A stretch of 64,000 nt of DNA from Limibacillus sp. (GCA_037379885.1 JARRJC010000013.1:1-64000); one strand, 5' to 3'; counted from the stretch's first letter, positions 26,128 through 35,402 are shown. Program-made: numbers and translations. The notes: generated by a model from the sequence alone, not told the origin.

Positions 26128-27510
26128 CTAGAAGTCCGGCGGCGTGACCCCGACCTGATTCAAGGTCTGGCGGACCGTTTCCTTAAGCGCCTCGAGCCCT
26201 TCCGCGCTTTCCGATTCGCAGCGCACCACCAGTACATCCTGCGTGTTCGAGGCGCGCAGCAGCCACCAGCCCTGTTCGGTCATGACCCTTACGCCGTCGA
26301 TGTCCACCACCTCGGCCCCTGCCGCCTTCAGCTTCGCGGCGACCTCCTCCACGGCGGCGAACTTCCGCTCCTCGTTGCAGGGCACGCGCACCTCCGGCGT
26401 GTTGTGCAGCTTCGGCAGGCTCTCCCGGTACTCCTTGAGGCTCAGGCCGAGGTGCTTAAGGGCGCCGAGCAGGCGGATCGCCGCATAGAGCCCGTCGTCG
26501 AATCCGTAGAAGTGGTCGTTGAAGAAGAGATGGGCGCTCATCTCACCGGCGAAGGGCGAGCCCTCCTCCAGCATCTTCGACTTGATGACCGAATGGCCGG
26601 TCTTCCACATGATGGGGCGTCCGCCCGCCGCCTCGATGCCGTCGAACAGCACCTGGCTCGACTTCACGTCGGCGATGATCGGCGCGCCGGGATGATCGCG
26701 CAGCACGTCGCGCGCCAGCAGCAGCATCAACTGATCGCCCCAGATGATCTCCCCGTTCCGGTCCACGGCCCCGACCCGGTCGCCGTCACCGTCAAAGGCG
26801 ATGCCGAGGTCGCAGCCCTCACCGGCAACCGCTTCTTGAAGCTGGATCAGGTTCTCGGCCACCGTGGGGTCCGGATGGTGATTGGGGAAGGTGCCGTCTA
26901 TTTCTTCGTTCAGAAGGATGTGGCGGCCTGGCAGACGGTCGGTGACGCGCTTCATGGCCTCGCCCATCGCGCCGTTTCCGGCGTCCCAGGCGATGGTCAG
27001 GTCTTCCGGCCCGTCGAAGTCCTGAAGCAGCCGCTCGACATAGGCCTCCAGCACCGGCGTCTCGCTCTGCCTGCCCTCACCGCTTTCCAGGTCGCCCTCA
27101 GCGGAGAGGCGCCCCAGCTCCTGGATCTCCTCGCCGTACACTGACTTCTTCTGAAACAGCATTTTGAAGCCGTTGTAGTCCGGCGGATTGTGGGAGCCCG
27201 TCACCATGATCCCACCGTCGACCGGCAGGGTGAAGGCGGCGAAGTAGAGCATCGGCGTCGGGCCGCACTCGATCCGCACCACGTCGATGCCCGCTGCGCG
27301 CAAGCCTTCACTCAGGGCGTTGGCGAGACTGGGCGAGGAGAGGCGCCCGTCGTAGCCCACCGCAATGGCGCGGCCGCCCTTGCGGCGCGCCATGGAGCCG
27401 AAGGCGCGGCCCAGCGCCCGGGCGTCGGCCTCTGAGAGGGTTTTGCCGACCTGGCCCCGGATATCGTACTCGCGGAGGATCGTCGGGTTGAAACGGTAAG
27501 GTTCGCTCAT
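26128..27510 (-). CDS. Phosphomannomutase/phosphoglucomutase
   Basis: Interconverts hexose 1- and 6-phosphates for nucleotide-sugar and exopolysaccharide synthesis. 460 residues with the four-domain alpha-D-phosphohexomutase layout: phosphoserine Ser106 in MVTGSHNPPD, the Mg2+ loop FDGDGDRVGAVD near 245, the sugar loop GEMSAHLFFND near 325, and the phosphate loop RASNTQDVLVVR near 425. It closes the galU-ugd-pgm operon (39 nt after ugd). The specificity for mannose or glucose phosphates is usually dual in this group (AlgC/PmmPgm type). Confidence 0.93.
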   Translation of the reverse strand: MSEPYRFNPTILREYDIRGQVGKTLSEADARALGRAFGSMARRKGGRAIAVGYDGRLSSPSLANALSEGLRAAGIDVVRIECGPTPMLYFAAFTLPVDGGIMVTGSHNPPDYNGFKMLFQKKSVYGEEIQELGRLSAEGDLESGEGRQSETPVLEAYVERLLQDFDGPEDLTIAWDAGNGAMGEAMKRVTDRLPGRHILLNEEIDGTFPNHHPDPTVAENLIQLQEAVAGEGCDLGIAFDGDGDRVGAVDRNGEIIWGDQLMLLLARDVLRDHPGAPIIADVKSSQVLFDGIEAAGGRPIMWKTGHSVIKSKMLEEGSPFAGEMSAHLFFNDHFYGFDDGLYAAIRLLGALKHLGLSLKEYRESLPKLHNTPEVRVPCNEERKFAAVEEVAAKLKAAGAEVVDIDGVRVMTEQGWWLLRASNTQDVLVVRCESESAEGLEALKETVRQTLNQVGVTPPDF

Positions 27511-27549
27511 GATTGCTCAGGCTCTCCGGTCTGCCGTTTGGTTTCTCAT

Positions 27550-28875
27550 TCAGTCTTTTGTTCCGTCTGGCACGGGGCGTCCGATGGAGCTGTAACGGAA
27601 TCCCGCCTCCAGCATGCTCGCCGTGTCATAGACGTTGCGCAGGTCGACGAAAACGGGCTCGCTCAGAAGCTTCTTGACCCGACCGAGATCCAAATTCCGG
27701 AAGGCGTTCCATTCGGTCACGATCGCCAGCGCGTCGGCGCCCTCCATCGCTTCATAGGCGTCCTCGCAGTAGGTGACGCCCTCCAGCAGCTTCGCGGCCT
27801 CCTCCATGCCCTCCGGATCGAACGCCCGGACCTTGGCGCCCGCCGCCTGCAAGGCCGGGACGATCTCCAGGCTGGGCGCTTCGCGCATGTCGTCGGTGTT
27901 GGGCTTGAAGGTGAGGCCCAGCAAAGCGATGGTCTTGCCCTCGACCGATCCGCCGCAGGCTTCGACGATCCGGCGGGCCATCTGCTTCTTGCGGCGGTCG
28001 TTGACCGCGACCGTGGTCTCCACCAAGTCGATCGGCGCGCCGAAATCCTGAGCCGTCTTGACCAGGGCAAGGGTGTCCTTGGGGAAGCAGGAGCCACCAT
28101 ACCCCGGCCCGGCGTGCAGGAACTTGCGCCCGATGCGCCCGTCGAGGCCGATGCCCTTGGCGACGTCCTGGACGTTCGCGCCCACCTGTTCGCAAAGATC
28201 GGCGATCTCGTTGATGAAGGTGATCTTCATGGCGAGAAAGGCGTTGGCGGCGTACTTGGTCAGCTCCGCGGTTTCCAGCGAGGTATGCAGGATCGGCTTT
28301 TCGATCAGATAGAGAGGCCGGTAGAGCTGGGACATGGCCTCGGCGGCGCGTTCGGAGTCGGACCCGATGACGACGCGGTCCGGGCGCATGAAGTCACCGA
28401 TCGCCGACCCCTCGCGCAGGAACTCCGGGTTGGAGACCACGTCGAAGCTGCCCTCCGGCGCGACCTCGCTCAGAATGTCGTGGACCTTGCGACCGGTCCC
28501 GACCGGCACGGTCGACTTGGTGACCACGACGGTATAACCGCTCATGGCGCGGCCGATCTCCCGCGCGGCCTCATAGACATAGGTCAGGTCGGCATGGCCG
28601 TCGCCGCGTCTGCTCGGCGTGCCAACGGCGATGAAGACGATGTCGGCGGCTGCGACCGCCGATGCCAGATCAGTGGTGAAGGTCAGCCGCCCGGCGCTCG
28701 CGTTGGTCTGCACGAGGTTCTCCAATCCCGGTTCGAAGATTGGGATCTCGCCTTTCTCCAGCCGCGCGATCTTGCCCGCGTCCTTGTCGACGCAGGTCAC
28801 CTGGGTGCCGAATTCCGAAAAGCAGGCGCCGGACACGAGCCCGACATACCCTGTGCCGATCATGGCGACGCGCAT
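27550..28875 (-). CDS. UDP-glucose 6-dehydrogenase
   Basis: Oxidises UDP-glucose to UDP-glucuronate with two NAD+. 441 residues: an N-terminal Rossmann domain starting MRVAMIGTGYVGLVSGACF, a central dimerisation helix, and the catalytic Cys263 in GPGYGGSCFPKDTLA, then the UDP-binding C-terminal domain. It lies 36 nt behind galU, which makes its substrate, and ahead of the phosphohexomutase. Together the three genes would lead from glucose-6-phosphate to UDP-glucuronate for capsule, exopolysaccharide or lipid modification. Confidence 0.95.
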   Translation of the reverse strand: MRVAMIGTGYVGLVSGACFSEFGTQVTCVDKDAGKIARLEKGEIPIFEPGLENLVQTNASAGRLTFTTDLASAVAAADIVFIAVGTPSRRGDGHADLTYVYEAAREIGRAMSGYTVVVTKSTVPVGTGRKVHDILSEVAPEGSFDVVSNPEFLREGSAIGDFMRPDRVVIGSDSERAAEAMSQLYRPLYLIEKPILHTSLETAELTKYAANAFLAMKITFINEIADLCEQVGANVQDVAKGIGLDGRIGRKFLHAGPGYGGSCFPKDTLALVKTAQDFGAPIDLVETTVAVNDRRKKQMARRIVEACGGSVEGKTIALLGLTFKPNTDDMREAPSLEIVPALQAAGAKVRAFDPEGMEEAAKLLEGVTYCEDAYEAMEGADALAIVTEWNAFRNLDLGRVKKLLSEPVFVDLRNVYDTASMLEAGFRYSSIGRPVPDGTKD

Positions 28876-28911
28876 CTATACCCCCTTCGCTTCCCGCGAC
28901 CCGGTCAGGTG

Positions 28912-29787
28912 CTATGCGCCGGTGACACGGGACAGGATCCCGGGCAGCGCATCGCGGATTTCCTCATGCTCGCTGGCGTAGGCCAGGGTGGCCTCCACGA
29001 AACCGGCCTTGGAGCCACAGTCATACCGAGTTCCTTCGAAGCGGTAGCCGTTGAAAGCCACGCGGTCCAGCGTGCGAGCCATGGCGTCGGTCAATTGGAT
29101 TTCGCCGCCGGCGCCCGCCTCCTGCGAGCCGAGTTCTTTCATCACGGCGGGCTGCAGGATGTAACGCCCGATGATCGAGAGCGTGGAGGGCGCATCCTCC
29201 GGCTTTGGTTTTTCCACCAGGCCCTTTGCGCGGGCCAGACGCCCGTCGTCCTCGACCACGTCCAGGATGCCGTAGCGCGAGGTATGTTCGCGCGGCACTT
29301 CCATCGCGGCGACGAGGTTCCCGCCAACCTCGCCCCAGAGATCGACCATCTGCTTCAGGCAGGGCGTGTCCGATTTCACCAGGTCGTCAGCCAGGAGCAC
29401 CGCGAAGGGCTCGTCGCCAATCACGTTGCGTGCGCACCAGACGGCGTGGCCCAGGCCCAACGGCTCTTGCTGGCGGATGTAGGCCACCTGCCCCGGCTCC
29501 AACAGCATCTCCTTGGTCAGCGCCAACATTTCGTGCTTGCCGCGCTCGGCCAGGGTCTCCTGGAGTTCGTATGAGTGGTCGAAGTGATCCTCGATCGCCC
29601 CCTTGCCTCGGCCCGTGATGAAGATGAACTCCTCAATGCCCGCGGCCTTGGCCTCTTCAACCGCGTACTGGATCAGCGGCTTGTCGACGATGGGCAGCAT
29701 TTCCTTGGGCATGGATTTGGTGGCGGGCAGGAAACGGGTGCCGAGGCCGCCGACGGGAAAGATGGCTTTGCGGAGGGCTTTTGTCAT
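28912..29787 (-). CDS. galU: UTP--glucose-1-phosphate uridylyltransferase
   Basis: Makes UDP-glucose from glucose-1-phosphate and UTP. 291 residues; the nucleotide-binding motif FPVGGLGTRFLPATK begins near residue 9 and PKEMLPIVDKP follows, both diagnostic of GalU. Start at 29787 (MTKALRK) with GAAGGA upstream; the frame continues to 29829 without better support. It is the first gene of the galU-ugd-phosphohexomutase operon. Confidence 0.95.
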   Translation of the reverse strand: MTKALRKAIFPVGGLGTRFLPATKSMPKEMLPIVDKPLIQYAVEEAKAAGIEEFIFITGRGKGAIEDHFDHSYELQETLAERGKHEMLALTKEMLLEPGQVAYIRQQEPLGLGHAVWCARNVIGDEPFAVLLADDLVKSDTPCLKQMVDLWGEVGGNLVAAMEVPREHTSRYGILDVVEDDGRLARAKGLVEKPKPEDAPSTLSIIGRYILQPAVMKELGSQEAGAGGEIQLTDAMARTLDRVAFNGYRFEGTRYDCGSKAGFVEATLAYASEHEEIRDALPGILSRVTGA

Positions 29788-29897
29788 TTTTCCTTCATTT
29801 CTGCCGTTTTGCGGGGGCCTAGCTTGCACCCTATTGGCTTAGAGAGGCCGCCCGCAAAATGCAAGCACGCCGGGCGGCGTTGCTCCGGGCGGCGTTT

Positions 29898-30653
29898 CTA
29901 ATGACCCAGCAGCACCGCCTTGGCTTCGTTGATGCGCGCGGCCAGGTAGTCGGATCCGCCATGATCGGGATGGACCTGGCGCATCAGCCGCCGGTGAGCA
30001 GCCTTGATGTCGGACTCAGTTGCGCCCTCGGAAAGCCCCAGCACGGCCAGCGCCTCTTCACGGTCCATCGTGCCTGAGCTCCTCGCTGCGCCGCCACCCG
30101 ATTCGCTCCCCTGGCGCCCGCGGCGCTCCCGGCTCGCGACTTCGTCCTCGGCGTCTAGACGCGCGCGCCAATCCTCCTCGCGTGTGCGGTCGAGGTAGGC
30201 TTCGAGGACGGCGAGCGAATCCGCATCGGCCTCTGCGCAGTAGCGCCAGAGCTCCAATAATTCGGCCAGGGAAAGCTCGCTCAGCACGCGGCCCTCGTAG
30301 GGACCCTCCAGCACCTCGCCTTCCATAAGGCCGCTGTCATGATCCAGGGTCATGCGGAGGACCCGGGTGTTGACGCTGGAACTCTGACCTTTGGAGCCGC
30401 CGCGCGCGGCTTTATAGCGCCGCCAGAAGGACGGCGCCTGTAGCAGGAAGGGAAGAAGCAAGGGCGCGAAGTAGAGGGCGAGTTGGTAGCGCTTCAGGAA
30501 GACCATCACCAGCACGCCGCAGAGCGCGATGATGCCGATGGTCCAGAGCAGAGTCTTCTTGATCGTCCCCGGGGGAGCCTGGGCGAACCAGCGGAGCAGC
30601 AGCGCCCCGCCCACCAAAAGGCAGATCGCGAGGAAGACGTACGCCAGAACCAT
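29898..30653 (-). CDS. Membrane-anchored J-domain protein (TIM14/DjlA-like)
   Basis: 251 residues. Residues 1-75 contain two or three hydrophobic segments (LAYVFLAICLLVGGALLL, then IGIIALCGVLVMVFL and a weaker one). A middle cytoplasmic region carries SLAELLELWRYC. The C-terminal 60 residues are a J domain: ALAVLGLSEGATESDIKAAH, then QVHPDHGGSDYLAARINEAK with the HPD motif intact, ending a few residues later. J domain at the very C-terminus after membrane segments resembles mitochondrial TIM14/Pam18 and bacterial DjlC-like proteins, so it should recruit DnaK to the inner membrane. It follows the VWA gene after 25 nt and ends a mipZ-VWA-J gene row. Confidence 0.87.
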   Translation of the reverse strand: MVLAYVFLAICLLVGGALLLRWFAQAPPGTIKKTLLWTIGIIALCGVLVMVFLKRYQLALYFAPLLLPFLLQAPSFWRRYKAARGGSKGQSSSVNTRVLRMTLDHDSGLMEGEVLEGPYEGRVLSELSLAELLELWRYCAEADADSLAVLEAYLDRTREEDWRARLDAEDEVASRERRGRQGSESGGGAARSSGTMDREEALAVLGLSEGATESDIKAAHRRLMRQVHPDHGGSDYLAARINEAKAVLLGH

Positions 30654-30678
30654 ACTCTTGTCCCCTGCCCCGGTCCGT

Positions 30679-31389
30679 TTAGGAACGCATCTGGTGGGTC
30701 AGCTTCAGCACCGCCCCGCCGCGCTCGTTCGAGAAATCGCTGAGCGCCCGCCTGCCGCCCGCGGCGTAGACCGCGACGGCGGAAAGCAGGTCGCGCAGCT
30801 CCTTGGCGCTGCGCGCGTCGAAGCTGCAACAGGCGCCGCCGGAAAGGCGGGCGATCTGCTGAAAGGCGCCTTGAGCGACCGGGTCGGCGCCCTCGTGAAA
30901 CAGGAAGCACGGCAGGCCCTTCAGCCCCAGCTTGCCCGCCAGATGGCCGAGCCGGTCGATGTCCTCCTCCATGGCGTCGCCGATGAACACCAGCGCGCCC
31001 ACGCGTTTCTTGTCGGTCTCCTTGAGGGCGTGGTTCAGGAGCTTTGCGATCTGAGTGCGCCCGGCCAGGCAGTGCACCGCCGTCATGCGGCGCAGCAGTC
31101 CTTTGCCGTCCTTCTCCCACCCGCTGGCCTTGAACTCGCCAAAGCCGCGGTAGTAGGCGAGTTGCACTTCCAGCCCGCCAAGCTTGGAGGTGGCGTCGAA
31201 CATCTCGGCCTGAATGTTCATGGCGCTGTCCCAGGAATGCTGGCGGGACGCCGTGGCGTCGAGCGCGAAGATCAGACGTCCGCGCCCCTGACCCTCGCCA
31301 CGCGGCGCCAGGGTTTGCACCTTGGTCAGGAATTCAGAGACCTCCGACTTGCTGGAAGCGCCTTCCGGCAGCTTTGACTTTCCGCTCAT
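30679..31389 (-). CDS. Von Willebrand factor A-like protein
   Basis: 236 residues, no signal peptide, hence cytoplasmic. The first strand and metal site read LIFALDATASRQHSWD, where a DxTxS pattern replaces the classical DxSxS. GALVFIGDAMEEDIDRL supplies the later metal-coordinating loop. The family is found in alphaproteobacteria next to mipZ or J-domain genes, with unknown role; VWA domains usually mediate protein assembly. GGGAGAGC stands ahead of the ATG at 31389. It lies between mipZ (65 nt upstream) and the J-domain gene (25 nt downstream). Confidence 0.85.
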   Translation of the reverse strand: MSGKSKLPEGASSKSEVSEFLTKVQTLAPRGEGQGRGRLIFALDATASRQHSWDSAMNIQAEMFDATSKLGGLEVQLAYYRGFGEFKASGWEKDGKGLLRRMTAVHCLAGRTQIAKLLNHALKETDKKRVGALVFIGDAMEEDIDRLGHLAGKLGLKGLPCFLFHEGADPVAQGAFQQIARLSGGACCSFDARSAKELRDLLSAVAVYAAGGRRALSDFSNERGGAVLKLTHQMRS

Positions 31390-31454
31390 GCTCTCCCTTT
31401 AAGCGCCTCTAAGTCCGGCGCTTTCCATTACCCCTAGAGAGATAGTGTAGCGGG

Positions 31455-32312
31455 TCAGCCGGTTCCAGTCTGTGGCTCCAGCTCACGCTCGGCCAGACCG
31501 AGTTCGTCCAGGAGCAGCCGCACCTCCTGACGGGCGGCCAGATGGCTCATGGTCAGGTTCACGCCCGCCCCATTCTCGCGCAGGTCCAGAAGGGTCAGGC
31601 CCTTGGGGAAAAGCTCGCGGAAGATCACGCGCTCGCCGAAGCCCGGCATCAAACGGAAACCGATTCGGCGGGAGAGTTCGCCCAGCAGGCGGCCCACGGT
31701 GCGCTTGTTGCGCGCGTCCAGGTGCGCCAGGCGGTTGCGCATCACGATCCAGTCAACCGGGGGAAGGTTCATGCGTGCGCGCATCTGCCGCTGCTCCCAG
31801 ACCATCTGGCTGTAAACGCTGGGGCCCAGGATCCGCTTTCCCTCCCGGTCGATCTTGGCGAGCACGTCGAGGTCGAGGAAGGAGTCGTTGAGCGGCGTGA
31901 TCAGGATGTCCGCATGCATGTGGCCGAGCCGCGAGAGGTAGGAGTCGCTGCCGGGCGTGTCGATGATGATGGCGTCGCTACCGGCCATGGACTGCATGAC
32001 CTGCTCCATCACCTGACGCTCTTCGGCCTCCGCATCGTCGCGGTTGGGCAACTGCGAGCGGTAGACCCGCGCATGGCGCGGCAAGGGCAGGCGAAGGCCG
32101 GTTTCCTTGACGAAGGCCTCCCGGTTCTCGACCAGCCGCGACAGCGTGCCCTGCCGGGCGTCGAGATCGATGGTGCCCACCTTGCGGCCCTGGCGCAGCA
32201 GGGCTACGGCGAGGTGAATGGCGGTCGTCGACTTGCCCGACCCGCCCTTCTCGTTGCCTAGGACGAAAATCTGCGGACCGCCCGCCTTCTTCGTCATGGC
32301 CGCTTCGTCCAT
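31455..32312 (-). CDS. mipZ: MipZ, ParA-like division-site regulator
   Basis: 285 residues. The deviant Walker A motif LGNEKGGSGKST (18-29) with the signature lysine marks the ParA/MinD group; IIIDTPGSDS is the Walker B region, and the long C-terminal part with DWIVMRNRLAHLDARNKR matches MipZ rather than plasmid ParA. In Caulobacter MipZ forms a gradient from the ParB-bound poles and inhibits FtsZ away from midcell. The gene stands alone from parAB, as in Caulobacter. The alternative start at 32297 (MTKK) would remove five residues. Confidence 0.92.
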   Translation of the reverse strand: MDEAAMTKKAGGPQIFVLGNEKGGSGKSTTAIHLAVALLRQGRKVGTIDLDARQGTLSRLVENREAFVKETGLRLPLPRHARVYRSQLPNRDDAEAEERQVMEQVMQSMAGSDAIIIDTPGSDSYLSRLGHMHADILITPLNDSFLDLDVLAKIDREGKRILGPSVYSQMVWEQRQMRARMNLPPVDWIVMRNRLAHLDARNKRTVGRLLGELSRRIGFRLMPGFGERVIFRELFPKGLTLLDLRENGAGVNLTMSHLAARQEVRLLLDELGLAERELEPQTGTG

Positions 32313-32468
32313 TCCCGCTTTCTCCCTCGGCGAAGGCCGCGCAGCGCCTATCGCGCGTCTTCGACCCTGTTTTGCGACTCGAACCTCTCCAGAAGAGTCT
32401 ACGCGAGGCGCGCTAGGCTAGCACCCCCTTTGCTGCGGGGTATCTTCCGCATCCGACAGAGCCCGGCG

Positions 32469-33239
32469 CTAGCCTTCGTATTCCTTGCGGATGCGCTCCA
32501 GCGCGGCGCGCCAGGGGTCGAAGGCCCTGCCGTCGCGCAGGGTTTCCAGCCCCTTGAGCGTAAAGCTGCCCGGCGAGGCGATCTCCTCGTAGATGTCCTG
32601 CACTGAGCGGGTGCCGTCTTCCAGCGCCGTGGTGCCCGCGGCCCGGAAGGTCTGGGCGACGTGGCGGCGGGCGACCTCCGGGGGCAGCCCGACCTCCTCG
32701 CTCCACTTGGCGATCTCGTCGACCAGGGCGATCAGCCATCCGTAGGTGCAGCCATGGACCGCCAGGCGGTCGAAGACGCTCTCCTCCTCGACCACGGAAA
32801 CGCTGCCGAGGGGGGCGAGGAGTGCCTCCGCCTCGCCGTCCGGCGGGAAGAGCCCCACCGGGCTCTCCGCGAAGGCGCAGGCGGTCACCGGCATGCAGCG
32901 CACGACCCGCGCCGGGGCGACCAGCGCCGAGAGCGCCTCCATACCGACCCCCGCGATGACGGAAATCGCGAGCTGCCCCTCGCGCCAGGGCAGGCCCTTG
33001 TAGGCCTCCTCGACCTGTCCGGGCCGCACGCCGAGCAGGACCACGTCGCTGTCGCGCACGACCGTTTCGTTTTTGTCCATGATCTCCGCGCCGCAGGTAT
33101 CGGCGAGGCGCGCTGCGACCTTGGCGCCGCGGGGAGACAGCAGGAAGCGTGGCCGCGCGCCCTCCGGCAGACGCGCCCAGCCTTCGACCATGGCCCCTGT
33201 CATGTGTCCGACGCCGACAACCCCCAAGTTCGTCACCAC
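32469..33239 (-). CDS. Pyrroline-5-carboxylate reductase family protein
   Basis: 256 residues from a GTG at 33239 (a second in-frame GTG is at 33236), with AGGAGG 5-8 nt upstream. The N-terminal Rossmann motif is LGVVGVGHMTGAMVEGW, and the C-terminal helical dimerisation domain contains VAQTFRAAGTTAL and EEIASPGSFTLKGLETL, where ProC has the conserved SPGGTT-type proline/Ser motif. It probably reduces 1-pyrroline-5-carboxylate or a related imine with NAD(P)H. Since many alphaproteobacteria carry more than one ProC paralogue, this may be the secondary copy. A longer frame reaches 33296 but lacks support. Confidence 0.82.
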   Translation of the reverse strand: MVTNLGVVGVGHMTGAMVEGWARLPEGARPRFLLSPRGAKVAARLADTCGAEIMDKNETVVRDSDVVLLGVRPGQVEEAYKGLPWREGQLAISVIAGVGMEALSALVAPARVVRCMPVTACAFAESPVGLFPPDGEAEALLAPLGSVSVVEEESVFDRLAVHGCTYGWLIALVDEIAKWSEEVGLPPEVARRHVAQTFRAAGTTALEDGTRSVQDIYEEIASPGSFTLKGLETLRDGRAFDPWRAALERIRKEYEG

Positions 33240-33367
33240 CTTTGCCTCCTGTCTGTTCACTCGTTGGGAAAGCTGGGAAAAATCCCCTGCCTCCACCGCA
33301 TCCTTCGCGTTACCCTACGGGCCGCAGGACGCTATCACAGCAGAATACCGGGAGGAAAAGAGACGAA

Positions 33368-33976
33368 ATGGCCAAGACCGTGGACTACTATCTCTCGCTG
33401 GTGTCGCCCTGGACCTACCTGGGCAGCAAGCGCCTGAAGCAGATCGTGGACGCCAAGGGCGCCACCCTGCGGGTCAAGCCGGTGAGCCTCGCCATGATCT
33501 TTCCGGAATCGGGTGGCCTCCCGCTGCCCAAGCGGGCCCCGCAGCGCCAGGCCTACCGCCTGGTGGAGCTGGAGCGCTGGTCGAAGTTCTTGAACGAGCC
33601 GATCGCGATCCATCCCGCGTACTTCCCGGCCGACGAGCGCTTGGCCGCCTACTGCGTCATCGCGACAGCCGACGCGAGCGAAGGCGGAGAGGCCAGCGAG
33701 GCCTGTTATCAGCTTTCCCACGCCATCCTGCGCGCCGTCTGGGCCGAAGAACGCAACATCGCCGATGAGGACACCCTCGCCGCCATTCTCGGCGACTGCG
33801 GGCTGGATGCCTCCGCCATCCTTACCGCGGCAAAGCAGCCTGAGATGGAGGAGCGCTACAAGGCGCTCAGCAAGGAAGCGCTGGAGGCCGGCGTGTTCGG
33901 ATCGCCCTCTTATGTCGTGGAGGGAGAGATCTTCTGGGGTCAGGACCGCCTGGATTTCCTGGAACGCGCGCTCTGA
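33368..33976 (+). CDS. DsbA-fold 2-hydroxychromene-2-carboxylate isomerase-like protein
   Basis: 202 residues of the kappa-GST/DsbA fold. The N-terminus reads VDYYLSLVSPWTYLGSKRL, where the Ser in SPW replaces the thioredoxin Cys pair, as in HCCA isomerase. The C-terminal motif is EAGVFGSPSYVVEGEIFWGQDRL with the conserved cis-proline. Members use glutathione to isomerise aromatic intermediates; the true substrate is unknown here. GGAGGAAAAG precedes the ATG. It is divergent from the ProC-like gene and is followed after 100 nt by an alcohol dehydrogenase gene on the same strand. Confidence 0.87.
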   Translation: MAKTVDYYLSLVSPWTYLGSKRLKQIVDAKGATLRVKPVSLAMIFPESGGLPLPKRAPQRQAYRLVELERWSKFLNEPIAIHPAYFPADERLAAYCVIATADASEGGEASEACYQLSHAILRAVWAEERNIADEDTLAAILGDCGLDASAILTAAKQPEMEERYKALSKEALEAGVFGSPSYVVEGEIFWGQDRLDFLERAL

Positions 33977-34076
33977 TACGCAAGACGCCTTGCGCGGCGG
34001 CGCGAGCGGTGCCAAGAAATGCGGGCCTGAAAACACGTCACATGATCCCGCCCGCCTGCCAAGGAGCCGCCGCGCC

Positions 34077-35258
34077 ATGAGCTTCGATCCTCAGAGCCTG
34101 ACCGCCAACTGGAGCTATCCGACCCAAATCCGCTTTGGCGTGGGGCGCATCGCGGAACTGCCGCGCGCGCTCGCCAGCCTCGGCGTGAAGCGCCCGCTGC
34201 TGGTTACCGACCCCGGGCTTGCGGAGCTGCCGATGGTTCGCGACGCGCTGGCGCTCTGCGAGGATGACGGCTGCTCGGCCGTGCTCTTCGCGCACATCAA
34301 GCCGAACCCAACGGGCACGAACCTGGAAGACGGCCTCGCCGTGTACCGCGAGAACGGCTGCGACGGCGTGATCGCCTTTGGCGGCGGGTCGGGGATCGAC
34401 GCCGCCAAGGCAATCGCCTTCATGTCCGGCCAGACCCGTTCGGTCTGGGAGTTCGAGGACCGCGGCTCCAACTGGAAGGCGGCGGACCCTGAGGGTATCG
34501 CCCCCATCGTGGCGGTGCCCACGACCGCCGGGACCGGCTCGGAAGTCGGCCGCGCCTCCGTCCTGGTGGATGAGAGCGACCACACCAAGAAGATCATCTT
34601 CCATCCGAAGATGCTGCCCTCCATCGTGATCTCGGACCCGGCCCTGACCCTGGGTCTGCCGCCCAAGCTGACGGCGGCGACCGGCATGGACGCTTTGGCC
34701 CACTGCCTGGAGGGCTATTGCTCGCCCTTCTTCCATCCACTGTCCGAGGGCATCGCCGTTGAGGGCACGCGGCTGGTGAAGGAGTTCCTGCCCCGCGCCA
34801 CCGCCGACGGTCAGGACATCGAAGCGCGCGCGCACATGCTGATCGCGGCCTCCATGGGCGCCACAGCATTCCAGAAGGGCCTGGGCGCGGTGCACGCGCT
34901 CAGCCATCCGGTGGGCGCGCTCTACGACACCCACCACGGCCTGACCAACGCCGTCTTCATGCCCTATGTCCTGGCCTTCAACCGGAAGGCCATCGAACCC
35001 AAGCTGGAGCGCCTGGCGGCCTTCATCGGCCTCGACCAGCCGACCTTCGGCGGCTTCATGGACTGGATGCTGTCCCTGCGAGAGCAGCTCGGCATCCCCC
35101 ACCGCCTCGGCGATATCGGCGTCGACGACGCGCGCCTCGACGAGATCGCGGCCATGGCCGTGGTCGATCCCTCAGCGGGCGGCAATCCCATTCCGCTGGA
35201 CGAGCAGAACTGCCGCGAAATGCTGGAAGCTTCGCTTGAAGGCCGGGTGGGCTTCTGA
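34077..35258 (+). CDS. Iron-containing alcohol dehydrogenase
   Basis: 393 residues of the group III (Fe-ADH) family. NAD(P) binding is at GVIAFGGGSGIDAAKAIA near residue 100, PTTAGTGSEVGRASV follows, and the metal ligands lie in TAATGMDALAHCLEGYC and GAVHALSHPVGALYDTHHG (three His and an Asp). It should oxidise a primary alcohol or reduce an aldehyde in the cytosol. AAGGAG is 10 nt upstream. A hairpin after the stop suggests termination, so it is probably transcribed alone or with the preceding DsbA-fold gene. Confidence 0.93.
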   Translation: MSFDPQSLTANWSYPTQIRFGVGRIAELPRALASLGVKRPLLVTDPGLAELPMVRDALALCEDDGCSAVLFAHIKPNPTGTNLEDGLAVYRENGCDGVIAFGGGSGIDAAKAIAFMSGQTRSVWEFEDRGSNWKAADPEGIAPIVAVPTTAGTGSEVGRASVLVDESDHTKKIIFHPKMLPSIVISDPALTLGLPPKLTAATGMDALAHCLEGYCSPFFHPLSEGIAVEGTRLVKEFLPRATADGQDIEARAHMLIAASMGATAFQKGLGAVHALSHPVGALYDTHHGLTNAVFMPYVLAFNRKAIEPKLERLAAFIGLDQPTFGGFMDWMLSLREQLGIPHRLGDIGVDDARLDEIAAMAVVDPSAGGNPIPLDEQNCREMLEASLEGRVGF

Positions 35259-35285
35259 CCGCCGGATAAGTTTCTGTCGTTTGAG

Positions 35286-35316
35286 GCGGGCTTTTCGAAG
35301 CATTCGAGAAGCCCGC
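35286..35316 (+). terminator. Hairpin after the alcohol dehydrogenase gene
   Basis: GCGGGCTT (35286-35293) pairs with AAGCCCGC (35309-35316), with an inner TCGA pairing. Only a mixed AACTCTTT follows, so it is a moderate terminator. Confidence 0.6.
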
Positions 35317-35347
35317 AACTCTTTGATAACGCTTCCTTTCTTTCTTG

Positions 35348-35373
35348 GCGCACTCATCATTTTGTGATTGCGC
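35348..35373. promoter_or_regulatory. Composite inverted repeat upstream of the amino-acid dehydrogenase
   Basis: GCGCA-ctc-ATCA faces TGAT-TGCGC across TTTTG. Its place about 100 nt before the start codon suits an operator, but no regulator is known. Confidence 0.3.
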
Positions 35374-35402
35374 GCTCGCCTCCTGAGCACCGATCTTTTA
35401 CA

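Noticed and set aside
27538-29574. 678-codon plus-strand frame opposite ugd and galU
   Set aside because: It crosses two genes and their spacer on the opposite strand, with typical antisense composition. No ribosome-binding site or domain.
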